From positions 1-64,000 of the forward strand of contig CANGIP010000002.1 of assembly GCA_947454105.1 (NCBI GenBank): DNA of 64,000 nucleotides, written 5' to 3'. Origin of the DNA: Actinomycetota bacterium. Lineage in GTDB: Bacteria > Actinomycetota > Acidimicrobiia > Acidimicrobiales > Ilumatobacteraceae. A program made the translations under genes and the position numbers. The notes below the pieces were generated by a model. That model worked only from the letters and a program-made list of their open reading frames with translations, was not told the origin of the DNA and did not search any database. Position 1 is the first letter of the stretch; every line of letters starts with the position of its first letter. Positions 1 through 8,323 of this stretch are shown in pieces.

Positions 1-633
1 ACGACCAAGACCTTCAGCGATCGCCAAGATTCCTCCAGGTCCGAAAGAGGCACCAAGGCTCGCCCAGGCGTGTTGTTCAAACATCGCCACGAGGTGCGGT
101 TGCATTGTTCGAGCACGGGCAACGAGTTCTTCATTGGAGAGCTGTGAAAGATTGGGACGATTGCGACGAATCTCTAGAGCAATCGCATGTTGATCTTCAA
201 CCGGCTGGTGCGTCACTGCACTCATGATGTAGGCCTGAGTTTCAGCCAGTTTCTCTGCGTGTCGAGGAGACTCGTGCCAAGGTTCGGCAACGTATGGAGG
301 CACGTCTGGACGATCGTCGAAATATGCCGCATCAATTGCTTCTGGGCTCGCACCAGGCATACGCACACCCATCAAACGGGCTTGCATCAAAGAGTTGTAG
401 AAATATCCGCCAAAGCAGCCAAAGGTTTCCGGTGGAGTTCCGTAGTCGTCTTCATCAAAAACGCCAAAGGTCACGAAACCATCTCGACAACCGAGAACGA
501 TTCCGGACTCCCAGCAAAACGTCCACCCCAATGGACTGACTGGGTCAGCAAGCACGTCGGCGGCGTTTCCACGTGTGTAAAAAGGAAATCTTTTCGTCGG
601 CGTGCGATCGATAATCCACTTGTCTGACAACAT
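1..633 (-). CDS. PEP-utilising-enzyme family protein, N-terminal part (runs off left edge)
   Basis: An open frame of 211 codons reads leftward from an ATG at 631-633 to the first base without a stop, so the C-terminus lies outside the window. A G5 tract (638-642) sits 4 nt upstream of the ATG as a ribosome-binding site. The protein is a clear paralogue of the N-terminal third of the complete gene at 36122-37864: both start with DxWIxDRxPxKR, followed by YTRxNAxxVL, FCWExGIxLGxRDG and, later, the pattern PDVPPY/PEVPPY. In that paralogue the C-terminus carries the swivelling phosphohistidine domain of PEP synthase/PPDK-type enzymes; here that part cannot be seen. The function (phosphotransfer to an unknown substrate) is inferred only from the paralogue. 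Confidence 0.8.
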   Translation of the reverse strand, partial: MLSDKWIIDRTPTKRFPFYTRGNAADVLADPVSPLGWTFCWESGIVLGCRDGFVTFGVFDEDDYGTPPETFGCFGGYFYNSLMQARLMGVRMPGASPEAIDAAYFDDRPDVPPYVAEPWHESPRHAEKLAETQAYIMSAVTHQPVEDQHAIALEIRRNRPNLSQLSNEELVARARTMQPHLVAMFEQHAWASLGASFGPGGILAIAEGLGR

Positions 634-743
634 CTGTCCCCCTCAGAACGTCAACATACGAGATGTCGAAACCAAGTGTAATAAGCAGACCCAAAGTCGT
701 CGGAGTTGGAGATTGCAAAGATCAGGACAAGACCCACCATTAG

Positions 744-1643
744 CCCGATAAATTCGGTTTCATCGGCCCGCAAAAGATCATCCTCTTTTACAAATTCACC
801 CCACTTGCTGATCCTGAAGCGATCCGCCTGTGGCAGCGCACACTGTGCGAGGCCAACGACCTTCACGGTCGAATCTTGATCTCAAAGGACGGCATCAACG
901 GAACCGTTGGCGGCTCACTCAATCAAGTCAAGCGCTACATCCGAGTCATGAAGGATTTCGCTCCCTTCAAGGATATTCAATACAAATGGTCCGAAGGTAA
1001 TGGTGACGAGTTTCCTCGATTACAGGTTCGAGTACGCGATGAAATCGTGACGTTTGGTGTCCCCGAAGAAATTGTAGTTGATGAAAATGGCATTGTCGGC
1101 GGAGGCGTCCACCTCTCTCCTGCCGAAGTCAATGATCTCGTAGCGACACGTGGCGATGAGGTGATTTTCTTTGATGGTCGCAATGAATACGAGGCCGCAA
1201 TCGGCAAATTCAAGAATGCCGTTGTTCCGCCAATTGAAACAACCCCCGAATTTGTCAAAGTGCTTGAAAGCGGCGCTTATGACCATCTCAAGGACAAGCC
1301 AATTGTTACTTACTGCACGGGCGGAATTCGTTGTGAAGTTCTTTCTCTCATGATGAAAAATCGCGGGTTCAAAGAGGTGTACCAAATTGACGGTGGAATC
1401 GTTCGCTACGCCGAAAAATACAAGGACTCTGGCCTGTGGGAAGGGTCGCTGTACGTCTTTGATCAACGCTTCAAACTGAATTACAGCAAAGAAACCAAGG
1501 TTTTGAGCACCTGTCATATGTGCGACTCGCCAACAAGCGAATACCACAATTGTTCAAATCTCACCTGCCGCCGCCGAACCTTGATCTGCCCCGCTTGCAG
1601 TGCACAGGCCCAAGAAGTCTTTTGCCGCGATTGTCTCCTATGA
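744..1643 (+). CDS. trhO: tRNA uridine(34) hydroxylase TrhO (rhodanese family), start unresolved
   Basis: TrhO (formerly YceA) makes 5-hydroxyuridine at the tRNA wobble position. The rhodanese domain carries the active-site loop YCTGGIRCE, followed by YQIDGGI and the family's Cys-rich tail (CHMC...CSNLTCRRR...CPAC...CRDC), which probably binds zinc. The first usable start in frame is TTG at 876. Family-like sequence nevertheless continues upstream ([20 protein letters not shown], just before [13 protein letters not shown]) to an in-frame TAG at 741-743, with no ATG, GTG or TTG between 744 and 876. An ATG at 663 lies in the same frame but on the far side of that TAG. The coordinates here give the open frame. 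Either the start is non-canonical, the gene is damaged at its 5' end, or the sequence has an error. Confidence 0.85.
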   Translation, partial: PDKFGFIGPQKIILFYKFTPLADPEAIRLWQRTLCEANDLHGRILISKDGINGTVGGSLNQVKRYIRVMKDFAPFKDIQYKWSEGNGDEFPRLQVRVRDEIVTFGVPEEIVVDENGIVGGGVHLSPAEVNDLVATRGDEVIFFDGRNEYEAAIGKFKNAVVPPIETTPEFVKVLESGAYDHLKDKPIVTYCTGGIRCEVLSLMMKNRGFKEVYQIDGGIVRYAEKYKDSGLWEGSLYVFDQRFKLNYSKETKVLSTCHMCDSPTSEYHNCSNLTCRRRTLICPACSAQAQEVFCRDCLL

Positions 1644-1705
1644 CCTTCAGAGATTGAAGTAATGTTTCTGCAGTGAGCACACGGCGGATCAACCACACCC
1701 TAAAA

Positions 1706-2722
1706 ATGAGCAAGCGTTTTCTGATTTGTGTGCCCTTGGTATTTACTTTGGCAGCCTGCAAGGGCAACTCCCCGAAATACACAATTGCGCCAAAGGCCGA
1801 TCTTCACGGAATCATTTTTGGCAAAAAGGTCTTCTCAAACAAAGATCTGACCAGTGCCAACTTGACTGACGCAAATATCAACTCAGTTGATTTCTCTGGT
1901 GCATTACTCACAAGCGCCGATCTGACGCGAGTGACCGCGAATAAAGACACGATTCTTAAGCGTGCAAACTTTGATTCTGCAACGTTAATGACCGCCAGCA
2001 TGCTCGGTTCCGATTTCACTGGTGCTTCACTGAGTGGGGCTAATTTGACCGGAGCGAAATTGGCTGGATCAAATTTCACTCAGGCAAACCTGCGCGGTGC
2101 TGTCCTTTCGGGAGCAAGTCTTGATGATGTCATCATGACCGGTGCCGTCTTAACTTCGGCCAACCTCGAAGGTGCCAATAGTAAGCAGAACCTCAATCTC
2201 AGCGACGCCAATCTGGTAGATGCGATTTTGAAGAGTGCATCGCTTCTCGGAACTAATTTCACGAATGCCTCGATGGTCCGAGCCGACCTCAGCATTTCTT
2301 TTTTGGGTACTTCAGATTTCACTGGCGCCAATTTAAGTGACGCGGTATTGGCTGGTGCATCTGCGAACCCAACCATGAAGATGGTTCAAGCGAATCTTGT
2401 GAACGCGAAAATGATGATGGTGTCTTTCTTTGGCGCTGATCTGACAAATGCCTCACTAGTCGGCGCAGATCTCACAGGAGCAGCTCTCGGATCAGCAACG
2501 ATGAACGGCGCAAATTTGACTCAGACAAACCTGACGAACGCCGATTTGCGCGGAGCGAACTTAACCGGAGCTGATTTGCGCAACGCAAATCTGACTGGTG
2601 CCGATTTACGCGGTGCAAATCTCACAGCGGCCATCATGACGGGTGCCAACTTTTCTGGTTGTGATATCACTGGTGCGGTCTTAACTCAAGCAATCATGCC
2701 TGACGGCACGATGTACCAATAA
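1706..2722 (+). CDS. pentapeptide-repeat lipoprotein
   Basis: The start chosen is the ATG at 1706, because it begins a typical lipoprotein signal (MSKRFLICVPLVFTLAAC, lipobox LAAC). A GTG at 1673 would add eleven residues in front of the signal. After a short linker almost all of the 338 residues are pentapeptide repeats of A(D/N)Lxx type, for example ANLTGADLRGANLTGADLRN near the C-terminus. Such repeats fold as a right-handed quadrilateral beta helix. With a lipid anchor the protein is expected on the outer face of the membrane, so a role like that of cytoplasmic Qnr/MfpA gyrase protectors is unlikely. Function unknown. It follows trhO by 62 bp. Confidence 0.8.
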   Translation: MSKRFLICVPLVFTLAACKGNSPKYTIAPKADLHGIIFGKKVFSNKDLTSANLTDANINSVDFSGALLTSADLTRVTANKDTILKRANFDSATLMTASMLGSDFTGASLSGANLTGAKLAGSNFTQANLRGAVLSGASLDDVIMTGAVLTSANLEGANSKQNLNLSDANLVDAILKSASLLGTNFTNASMVRADLSISFLGTSDFTGANLSDAVLAGASANPTMKMVQANLVNAKMMMVSFFGADLTNASLVGADLTGAALGSATMNGANLTQTNLTNADLRGANLTGADLRNANLTGADLRGANLTAAIMTGANFSGCDITGAVLTQAIMPDGTMYQ

Positions 2723-2746
2723 TCCAAATAAGAAACCCTTAAAGAG

Positions 2747-2818
2747 AGGCGACGCTGGGAATCGAACCCAGGTGGAGGGCTTTGCAGGCCCTTGCCTAAA
2801 CCACTCGGCCACGTCGCC
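2747..2818 (-). tRNA. tRNA-Cys (GCA)
   Basis: Reading the minus strand gives a complete cloverleaf of 72 nt. The 7-bp acceptor stem is GGCGACG with CGTCGCC, the D loop contains AGTGGTTTAGGC, the anticodon loop is CTGCAAA (anticodon GCA), and the T arm holds GGTTCGATTCC. The discriminator is U73, as expected for cysteine tRNA. The 3' CCA is not encoded. Confidence 0.95.
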
Positions 2819-2938
2819 AACCGATCTAGCGGACTAAATCGGAATGGCAAGCCTACCTGCGATACTCATTTCTCGCCCTGTCCAAATCTCTCCATCCCAA
2901 CTTCCAGTCGATGGACTGCCCGTGAGAGACTCATCAGC

Positions 2939-4165
2939 ATGTCGATTCGCCGTACTTTGATGATCACCAGCCTTGTCGCTGCTATTTCGCTCTCAGCGTG
3001 CGGAGGCGACGATTCTTCGACCTCAGTGTCAGATACGTCTATGCCCACAACCGAGACTCCAACCACGGAAACTCCAGCGACCGAGGCTCCCACCACAACA
3101 ATTGATCCCGCTACTGAAGCAATGATGTACACCGAAGCCGGCCCATACCCCGTCGGAGTCACCACCTTAGAACTTGCCGCCGGCAACAAGGTTGAAGTCT
3201 GGTACCCGGCCGTCGAAGGAACCACCGGCGCCGAGTTCTATGACACCCGTGACTTTGTTCCTCCGGCCATCAAAGCTTTACTGACCGCCGATGTTCCAGC
3301 TCGCTATGACTACACAGCTGGTCGCGATGCTGCTGTTGCTGATGGCATGTTCCCGGTTGTTTTATTTAGCCACGGCTACAGCGGCATCCGTCTACAGAGC
3401 ACATTCCTGACGGCCCATCTTGCAAGCTGGGGAATGGTCGTTGCCGCTCCCGACCATTGGTCACGCGACCTCTTTCACGTATTGAGCGCTCCGGTCGGAG
3501 ATCGCGATTCGGCAACTGGCGAACTTTTGGGAGCCTTAGATTTGGTGACATCTGGCAACGATGATCCTGCGTCGTTGCTTCAAGGTCACGTTGATGTTTC
3601 CCGTGTTATCGCGCTTGGTCACTCGGCTGGTGGCGGCACCATTGTGAGTGCCGCCAAAGACGATCGCGTTGACGGTTACATCTCGATGGCATCAGGTGTC
3701 ATCGGTATGGGTGGAGCAAACGCGACCACCACGGCTCCGCCCACATTCGTCAACAAACCATCGTTCTTTATTGCTGGTTCAGTCGATGCCGTCGTCCCCG
3801 TCGACACGGTCACTCGTCCATCATTCGACGCGGTACCTGGTCCGAGTCGACTTTGGGTCATTGACGGAGTCGGACACAATGGATTTGACGATTTCTGCAC
3901 CTTCGGAAACGGGTCTGGCATTATCGGCGTGGCCCTTGCATCAGGTCTCGGACCACTGTTAGATGCTCAGCCGCAATTGAAGACCTTGGGCCAAGACGGT
4001 TGCATTGCACCTGCGCAGCCAGTTGACCTTGGCTTCCCCATCATCAAGCACGCTGTGACTGCCCAATTGCGCTATTGGTTTGGCGACGATGCAACTCCAG
4101 TCGGTCTTGATTCATCCGTTGCCGATCAATACGACCTTGCAGTCACGATTGATTCGAAAGACTGA
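2939..4165 (+). CDS. alpha/beta-hydrolase lipoprotein (chlorophyllase/PAF-acetylhydrolase-like)
   Basis: The start is placed at ATG 2939, giving 408 residues that begin with a lipoprotein signal (MSIRRTLMITSLVAAISLSAC). A longer reading from 2792 would run through the tRNA-Cys gene and is rejected. A Thr/Pro/Glu-rich linker with repeated TETP/TEAP units joins the lipid anchor to an alpha/beta-hydrolase domain. FSHGYSG resembles the oxyanion region, GHSAGGG is the nucleophile elbow with the catalytic Ser, and GVGHNGF holds the likely catalytic His. The family includes PAF acetylhydrolases and chlorophyllase-like esterases. The substrate is unknown. It is probably a cell-surface esterase. Confidence 0.8.
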   Translation: MSIRRTLMITSLVAAISLSACGGDDSSTSVSDTSMPTTETPTTETPATEAPTTTIDPATEAMMYTEAGPYPVGVTTLELAAGNKVEVWYPAVEGTTGAEFYDTRDFVPPAIKALLTADVPARYDYTAGRDAAVADGMFPVVLFSHGYSGIRLQSTFLTAHLASWGMVVAAPDHWSRDLFHVLSAPVGDRDSATGELLGALDLVTSGNDDPASLLQGHVDVSRVIALGHSAGGGTIVSAAKDDRVDGYISMASGVIGMGGANATTTAPPTFVNKPSFFIAGSVDAVVPVDTVTRPSFDAVPGPSRLWVIDGVGHNGFDDFCTFGNGSGIIGVALASGLGPLLDAQPQLKTLGQDGCIAPAQPVDLGFPIIKHAVTAQLRYWFGDDATPVGLDSSVADQYDLAVTIDSKD

Positions 4166-4210
4166 TCACTCAACAACTGTCGGTTGTTTCCAATGTGAAA
4201 CACTGTGCAC

Positions 4211-5881
4211 ATGGGTAAAACAACGGTCATCAAGAACGGTTTAGTTGTCGACGGAACTGGCACCCCTGGCTACCTCGCCGATGTCCTGATTGAAAATGAC
4301 CGCGTCATCGCAATCGGTCCCGACTTGCACGGCGATGATGTCATTGATGCTTCTGAGAGGGTCGTCGCCCCAGGATTCATTGATATTCATACTCACTACG
4401 ACGCACAAGCATTTTGGGATCCTGCTCTCACACCATCGTGTTATCACGGAGTCACCACCGTGGTTGCTGGTAACTGTGGCTTTTCCATTGCACCCACGAA
4501 ACCGCAGGATCGTGCATTGATCGCGAACACTATGGAAAAAGTTGAAGACATGGATCCGGCGACCCTCAACGCTGGTATTCCATGGGATTTTGAATCTTTC
4601 CCTGAATACCTTGCGTCAATCGAACAACACGGTACTTTGTTGAACTTCGCGGCATACGTCGGCCACACGCCCCTACGCATCTTTGTGATGGGTGATCAAT
4701 CAGTTGGTCGCACCGCCACCCCTGATGAAGTGTCACACATGGCCAAATTGGTCACTGAAGCGATGGAGGCCGGTGCTGCCGGATTCGCAACAAGTTTCGC
4801 GGTGACTCATCGGGGCGCAGACGGAAAACCAATTCCCAGTCGCTGGGCTGACGCTGAGGAAATCGAAGCGTTGTGCAAGGCAGTTGGTGACTCTGGTCGA
4901 GGAGTGATTGGTGTCAACGGTGGCGACAACTTAAGTTTCGCCGACTGTTATGAACTGCAACCCAAAGTCGGAGCGCCAATTACTTACACAGCATTGCTCA
5001 CGACATCACAGGGAACGCATCTCAAAGCAGTTGAAGTTCATCAAGAAGGTCTCGCTCGGGGCATTGATGTCTGGCCACAAGTTTCGTGCCGACCACTCTC
5101 ATTTTCAATGACAATGGTTGAACCTTTCACCTTGAATACCAGCCCTATATTCGCTGAGTTGATGCCGAAGTCAATTGACGAACGTCGTGAAGCGTTTGCT
5201 AATCACGAATGGCGCAATCGAGTCAGAGTTGGCTGGGAAAACAAGCAAGGTCTCATTCCTCGTTGGGACAGTTACGAAATCATGAATGCACCGTCATCAC
5301 CCGATTTAGTTGGACGTCGCCTCACCGACATCGCCAACGAAACCGGTACTGATCCTTTTGACCTTTTGCTCGAACTCGCCTTGCTTGAATCCGACCTCAA
5401 ACTCCGTGTCAAAGCAATGTTGGCTAACGATGATGCCGAAGGTGTTGCGATGTTGTTAAACACCGAAGGTTGCACGCTTGGTTTGTCCGATGCAGGAGCT
5501 CATGTCGGTCAACTGTGTGACGCTGTTTTATCAACTGACCTCCTCGGATCTTGGGTGCGCGACAAGAAGGTTCTGACGTTAGAGAATGCAGTCCACAAAC
5601 TCACTCAGGTGCAAGCCAATTTGTTTGGCTTCACCGATCGTGGAGTTTTACGAGTGGGCGCGGTGGCCGACATCGTGGTCTTTGATGCCGCGACCGTATC
5701 GCCCGGACCCGTCCGACGCGTTGTTGATTTTCCTGCCAATGGCGAGCGACTTACTGCCGATCAACCAACTGGTATGCATCATTTGTTCGTGAACGGTGTC
5801 GAAGTTCAGCGCGACGGCAAGTTGTTGCAACCTGCTCTCGACGTTTTGCCTGGGCGCCTCGTCAAACCAAGCCCCCGTTGA
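4211..5881 (+). CDS. N-acyl-D-amino-acid deacylase / D-aminoacylase-family amidohydrolase
   Basis: A 556-residue amidohydrolase-superfamily protein. The N-terminal beta domain has VIKNGLVVDGTG. The first metal-binding motif is APGFIDIHTHYDAQ (HxH), followed by GVTTVVAGNCGFS, a D-aminoacylase hallmark. GLSDAGAHVGQLCD near residue 430 supplies the late Asp/His, and the C-terminal composite beta strands end in GVLRVGAVADIVVFD. The family hydrolyses N-acyl-D-amino acids or related cyclic amides; the substrate here is unknown. ATG 4211 is preferred over an in-frame GTG 6 nt upstream. The gene ends 2 bp before a repeated inverted-repeat element. Confidence 0.82.
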   Translation: MGKTTVIKNGLVVDGTGTPGYLADVLIENDRVIAIGPDLHGDDVIDASERVVAPGFIDIHTHYDAQAFWDPALTPSCYHGVTTVVAGNCGFSIAPTKPQDRALIANTMEKVEDMDPATLNAGIPWDFESFPEYLASIEQHGTLLNFAAYVGHTPLRIFVMGDQSVGRTATPDEVSHMAKLVTEAMEAGAAGFATSFAVTHRGADGKPIPSRWADAEEIEALCKAVGDSGRGVIGVNGGDNLSFADCYELQPKVGAPITYTALLTTSQGTHLKAVEVHQEGLARGIDVWPQVSCRPLSFSMTMVEPFTLNTSPIFAELMPKSIDERREAFANHEWRNRVRVGWENKQGLIPRWDSYEIMNAPSSPDLVGRRLTDIANETGTDPFDLLLELALLESDLKLRVKAMLANDDAEGVAMLLNTEGCTLGLSDAGAHVGQLCDAVLSTDLLGSWVRDKKVLTLENAVHKLTQVQANLFGFTDRGVLRVGAVADIVVFDAATVSPGPVRRVVDFPANGERLTADQPTGMHHLFVNGVEVQRDGKLLQPALDVLPGRLVKPSPR

Positions 5882-5882
5882 A

Positions 5883-5937
5883 ATTCTGGTGTCGTTTTAT
5901 TCGCCAATACCGAAGTAATTGACACCAGAATCACAAG
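5883..5937. repeat. convergent-gene inverted repeat element, copy 1
   Basis: Arms ATTCTGGTGTC (5883-5893) and GACACCAGAAT (5921-5931) flank a 27-nt centre with an inner TTCG/CGAA pairing, and the right arm continues as CACAAG. The element fills the gap between the ends of two convergent genes (stops at 5881 and 5941). The same arms recur at 27873, 42477 and 58721. It may act as a bidirectional terminator; conservation of the arm sequence itself suggests a dispersed repeat family. Confidence 0.85.
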
Positions 5938-5940
5938 GGT

Positions 5941-7200
5941 CTATGCGGTCATTGTGTATTTGATGGGCAGGGTCTTCAGACCGCCAACAAAGATGGTCTT
6001 CATCCACTTTGGTTCACCGTCTAGTTCAACACTTTCAAGTCGTGGCAGTAAAGCCTTCAAGAATGCTTTGATTTCCATTCGTGCCAACATCGCACCGAGG
6101 CAATAGTGCACCCCGAAACCGAAAGATAAATGCTTGTTAGGAGAACGGCCAATATCAAACTTGTCTGGATCAACAAATGCTTCGGTGTCGCGGTTGCCCG
6201 ATGGATACGACAACAGCACCGAATCTCCGGCCTTAATGACTTTGCCACCCAACGGGAAATCTTCGGTCGCTGTGCGCATGAAGTGCTTCACTGGAGTCAC
6301 CCAACGAATGATTTCATCGGCCGCTGTATTGAGCAAACTCAAATCATTCTTCAAGCGAGCCAATTGATCGGGGTTCTCAATCAATGCATGCATTCCGCCA
6401 GCGATCGCTGATGCGGTCGTGTCGTGACCTGCCGTCGCCGTAATGACGTAATAAGAAATCGTCTGAATCAATGTGAGTTCTTCGCCGTTGATTCGGGCAT
6501 TTGCGACAACAGATGCCATGTCGTCGGTTGGGTTGGCACGACGATCTTCAGTGAGTTTCGTGAAGTAGGCAAAAAAATCTTGAACAACGGCCACTAAATC
6601 AATTGGGTCGGAGCCTCGCTGCATATCTTCGTCTTGCGAACCAAATAATTCTTGAGTCAGTTTCAACATGCGACCGTAATCGCTTTCGGGCAATCCCAAA
6701 ATTGACAGGATTACATTGAGAGGGAACATCATCGCGATGTCTTTCGCAAAGTCGCATTGACCGCCCAACGAATACATTTTGTCGACATAGCGATTCGCGT
6801 ACATATCAAGCATGCCCTCTAACTTTGCCAAGTTCTTTGGCAAGAACCACTCTGATGTCACGCCACGAAGATCGCGATGCTCGGGGTCATCCACGTGAAT
6901 GAGGGTGCGCAACATGTCGCCATTTTCAGCACGTTGACGATCTGATTCGGCATCACTCAAAACCGGGCGTGGTTCATTGAGAAAAATCTTGTTACGGGCT
7001 TCGATGTCAAAGATGTCTGCCGATTTCGTAATAGCCCAAAATGAATTGAAGCCAAGTCCCTCACCATTAACCCAGTGGACAGGGTCTTGTTCACGCAACA
7101 TGGCGCAGGCTCGGTAAAAGAAGTCCTCGTCGGCATACGAGTCAGGGATCACAAAGGCGTATCCGGCTTCTTCGATATTGGCTGGCTGACGATCTGACAT
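5941..7200 (-). CDS. cytochrome P450
   Basis: A 419-residue soluble bacterial (class I) P450. Visible motifs are the I-helix oxygen-binding motif TAGHDTTAS (around residue 255), the K-helix ExxR in EIIRW, and the haem-binding loop FGFGVHYCLG with the axial Cys near residue 367. It would insert oxygen using electrons from a ferredoxin. No ferredoxin or ferredoxin reductase lies beside it. A G5 tract sits 5 nt upstream of the ATG. It is transcribed away from the TauD/P450 pair, with a perfect palindrome between the two starts, so shared regulation is likely. The substrate cannot be read from the sequence. Confidence 0.93.
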   Translation of the reverse strand: MSDRQPANIEEAGYAFVIPDSYADEDFFYRACAMLREQDPVHWVNGEGLGFNSFWAITKSADIFDIEARNKIFLNEPRPVLSDAESDRQRAENGDMLRTLIHVDDPEHRDLRGVTSEWFLPKNLAKLEGMLDMYANRYVDKMYSLGGQCDFAKDIAMMFPLNVILSILGLPESDYGRMLKLTQELFGSQDEDMQRGSDPIDLVAVVQDFFAYFTKLTEDRRANPTDDMASVVANARINGEELTLIQTISYYVITATAGHDTTASAIAGGMHALIENPDQLARLKNDLSLLNTAADEIIRWVTPVKHFMRTATEDFPLGGKVIKAGDSVLLSYPSGNRDTEAFVDPDKFDIGRSPNKHLSFGFGVHYCLGAMLARMEIKAFLKALLPRLESVELDGEPKWMKTIFVGGLKTLPIKYTMTA

Positions 7201-7300
7201 AACTACCCCCTGAGTGAACTATCTGTCCCTATTGTGCCTCATCAGGCTCGCCAAAACGGCAGGGACCGAAGCCTGCAAACCCTGGGACTCTTTTCGGGTA

Positions 7301-7327
7301 GAGTTTCTGACGACCCGTCAGAAACTC
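7301..7327. promoter_or_regulatory. perfect palindrome (probable TetR-type operator) between divergent P450 and dioxygenase
   Basis: GAGTTTCTGACG and its exact complement CGTCAGAAACTC are separated by ACC: 12-bp arms, 27 bp in total. The palindrome lies in the 145-bp region between the divergent starts at 7200 and 7346, 19 bp before the GTG of the dioxygenase and 8 bp before its G5 ribosome-binding tract. Position and symmetry fit a TetR-family repressor site controlling one or both promoters. No regulator gene is adjacent. A hairpin role in the leader RNA is the alternative. Confidence 0.7.
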
Positions 7328-7345
7328 GGATCCTAGGGGGATTTT

Positions 7346-8314
7346 GTGCAATCGACTACTGCTCATTCCGACATCATCGCCGTCAAAGACCCGAGTGCGT
7401 ACATCACCAAAGATCGCCAAACCCTTCGTGGCAAAAGAGTCGGCCCAATTCTGCACCTCGCTGACGAGCGGGCCCGCCTTGCCCAGTTGACCTGGAATCA
7501 CTTTGACATCAAGCGACTCGGAGCGACGATTGGCGCCGAGATCAGTGGAGTCGATCTGACCACCAATCTCCCCCAACCCGTCATCGATGACATTCGGCAA
7601 GCACTCCACGAATACAAGGTCATTTTCTTTCGTAATCAACCGGTGACGACACAACAACACGTTGACTTTGCAGCCCGCTTTGGCGAACTTGAAATTCACC
7701 CTTTCATTCCTTCAAACACCGGTCAACCTGAACTCGTTCGATTTGAAAAATCATTTGATGTCAAGGGATACGAAAATACATGGCACCAAGATGTCACCTG
7801 GAGAGAATGCCCCAGCCTTGGTGCAGTGCTTCATGCGATTCACGTTCCAGAATCTGGTGGAGACACTTTGTTCTGCGATATGTATGCCGCATACGAAGGT
7901 CTGACCGATGAGCAACGCGAATTCGTTGACTCACACGATGCCGAACATGATTTTGTACAGTCATTTGGTAAACAAGTAGCCCCCGACCAAATGGATGCGA
8001 TGCGGGCCAAGTATCCCGTCGTCGTCCACCCCCTCGCACCAACCCACGCGGCGACCGGTCGCAAGTACCTGTACTGCAATCCCGTTTTCTTGAGCCGCAT
8101 TATCGGAGTCGACGAGGCCGAGAGCGATCGCTGGCTTACCGAACTATGGCGTGAAAGCGACAACGTTGAATATCAATGCCGCTTCCACTGGGAACCCGAT
8201 TCCATCGCGTTTTGGGACAATCGTGCCTGCCAGCATTACGCAAGCAGCGATTACTGGCCAGAGATCCGAATTATGGAGCGCGCCAGCATCGTGGGCGGTC
8301 GCCCTACTCGCTAG
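7346..8314 (+). CDS. TauD/TfdA-family Fe(II)/2-oxoglutarate dioxygenase
   Basis: This 322-residue protein carries the facial-triad motif of TauD/TfdA enzymes: H147 and D149 in NTWHQDVTW and a distal His near 297 in CQHYAS, followed by the 2-oxoglutarate-binding arginines of EIRIMER. Such enzymes hydroxylate a substrate (sulfonates, aryloxyacids, carnitine-type compounds) using 2-oxoglutarate and O2. The GTG start at 7346 is supported by TAGGGGG ending 5 nt upstream, although it leaves about 50 residues before the conserved domain. The next gene, a P450, starts 9 nt after the stop, so the two are probably co-transcribed. Confidence 0.88.
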   Translation: MQSTTAHSDIIAVKDPSAYITKDRQTLRGKRVGPILHLADERARLAQLTWNHFDIKRLGATIGAEISGVDLTTNLPQPVIDDIRQALHEYKVIFFRNQPVTTQQHVDFAARFGELEIHPFIPSNTGQPELVRFEKSFDVKGYENTWHQDVTWRECPSLGAVLHAIHVPESGGDTLFCDMYAAYEGLTDEQREFVDSHDAEHDFVQSFGKQVAPDQMDAMRAKYPVVVHPLAPTHAATGRKYLYCNPVFLSRIIGVDEAESDRWLTELWRESDNVEYQCRFHWEPDSIAFWDNRACQHYASSDYWPEIRIMERASIVGGRPTR

Positions 8315-8323
8315 TTTCTAGCG

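Noticed and set aside
1706-2722. Qnr/MfpA-type gyrase-protecting pentapeptide protein
   Set aside because: It has a lipoprotein signal, so it is exported and would not meet gyrase.
2792-2938. N-terminal extension of the alpha/beta-hydrolase
   Set aside because: It overlaps the tRNA-Cys gene and places residues ahead of a clear lipoprotein signal starting at 2939.
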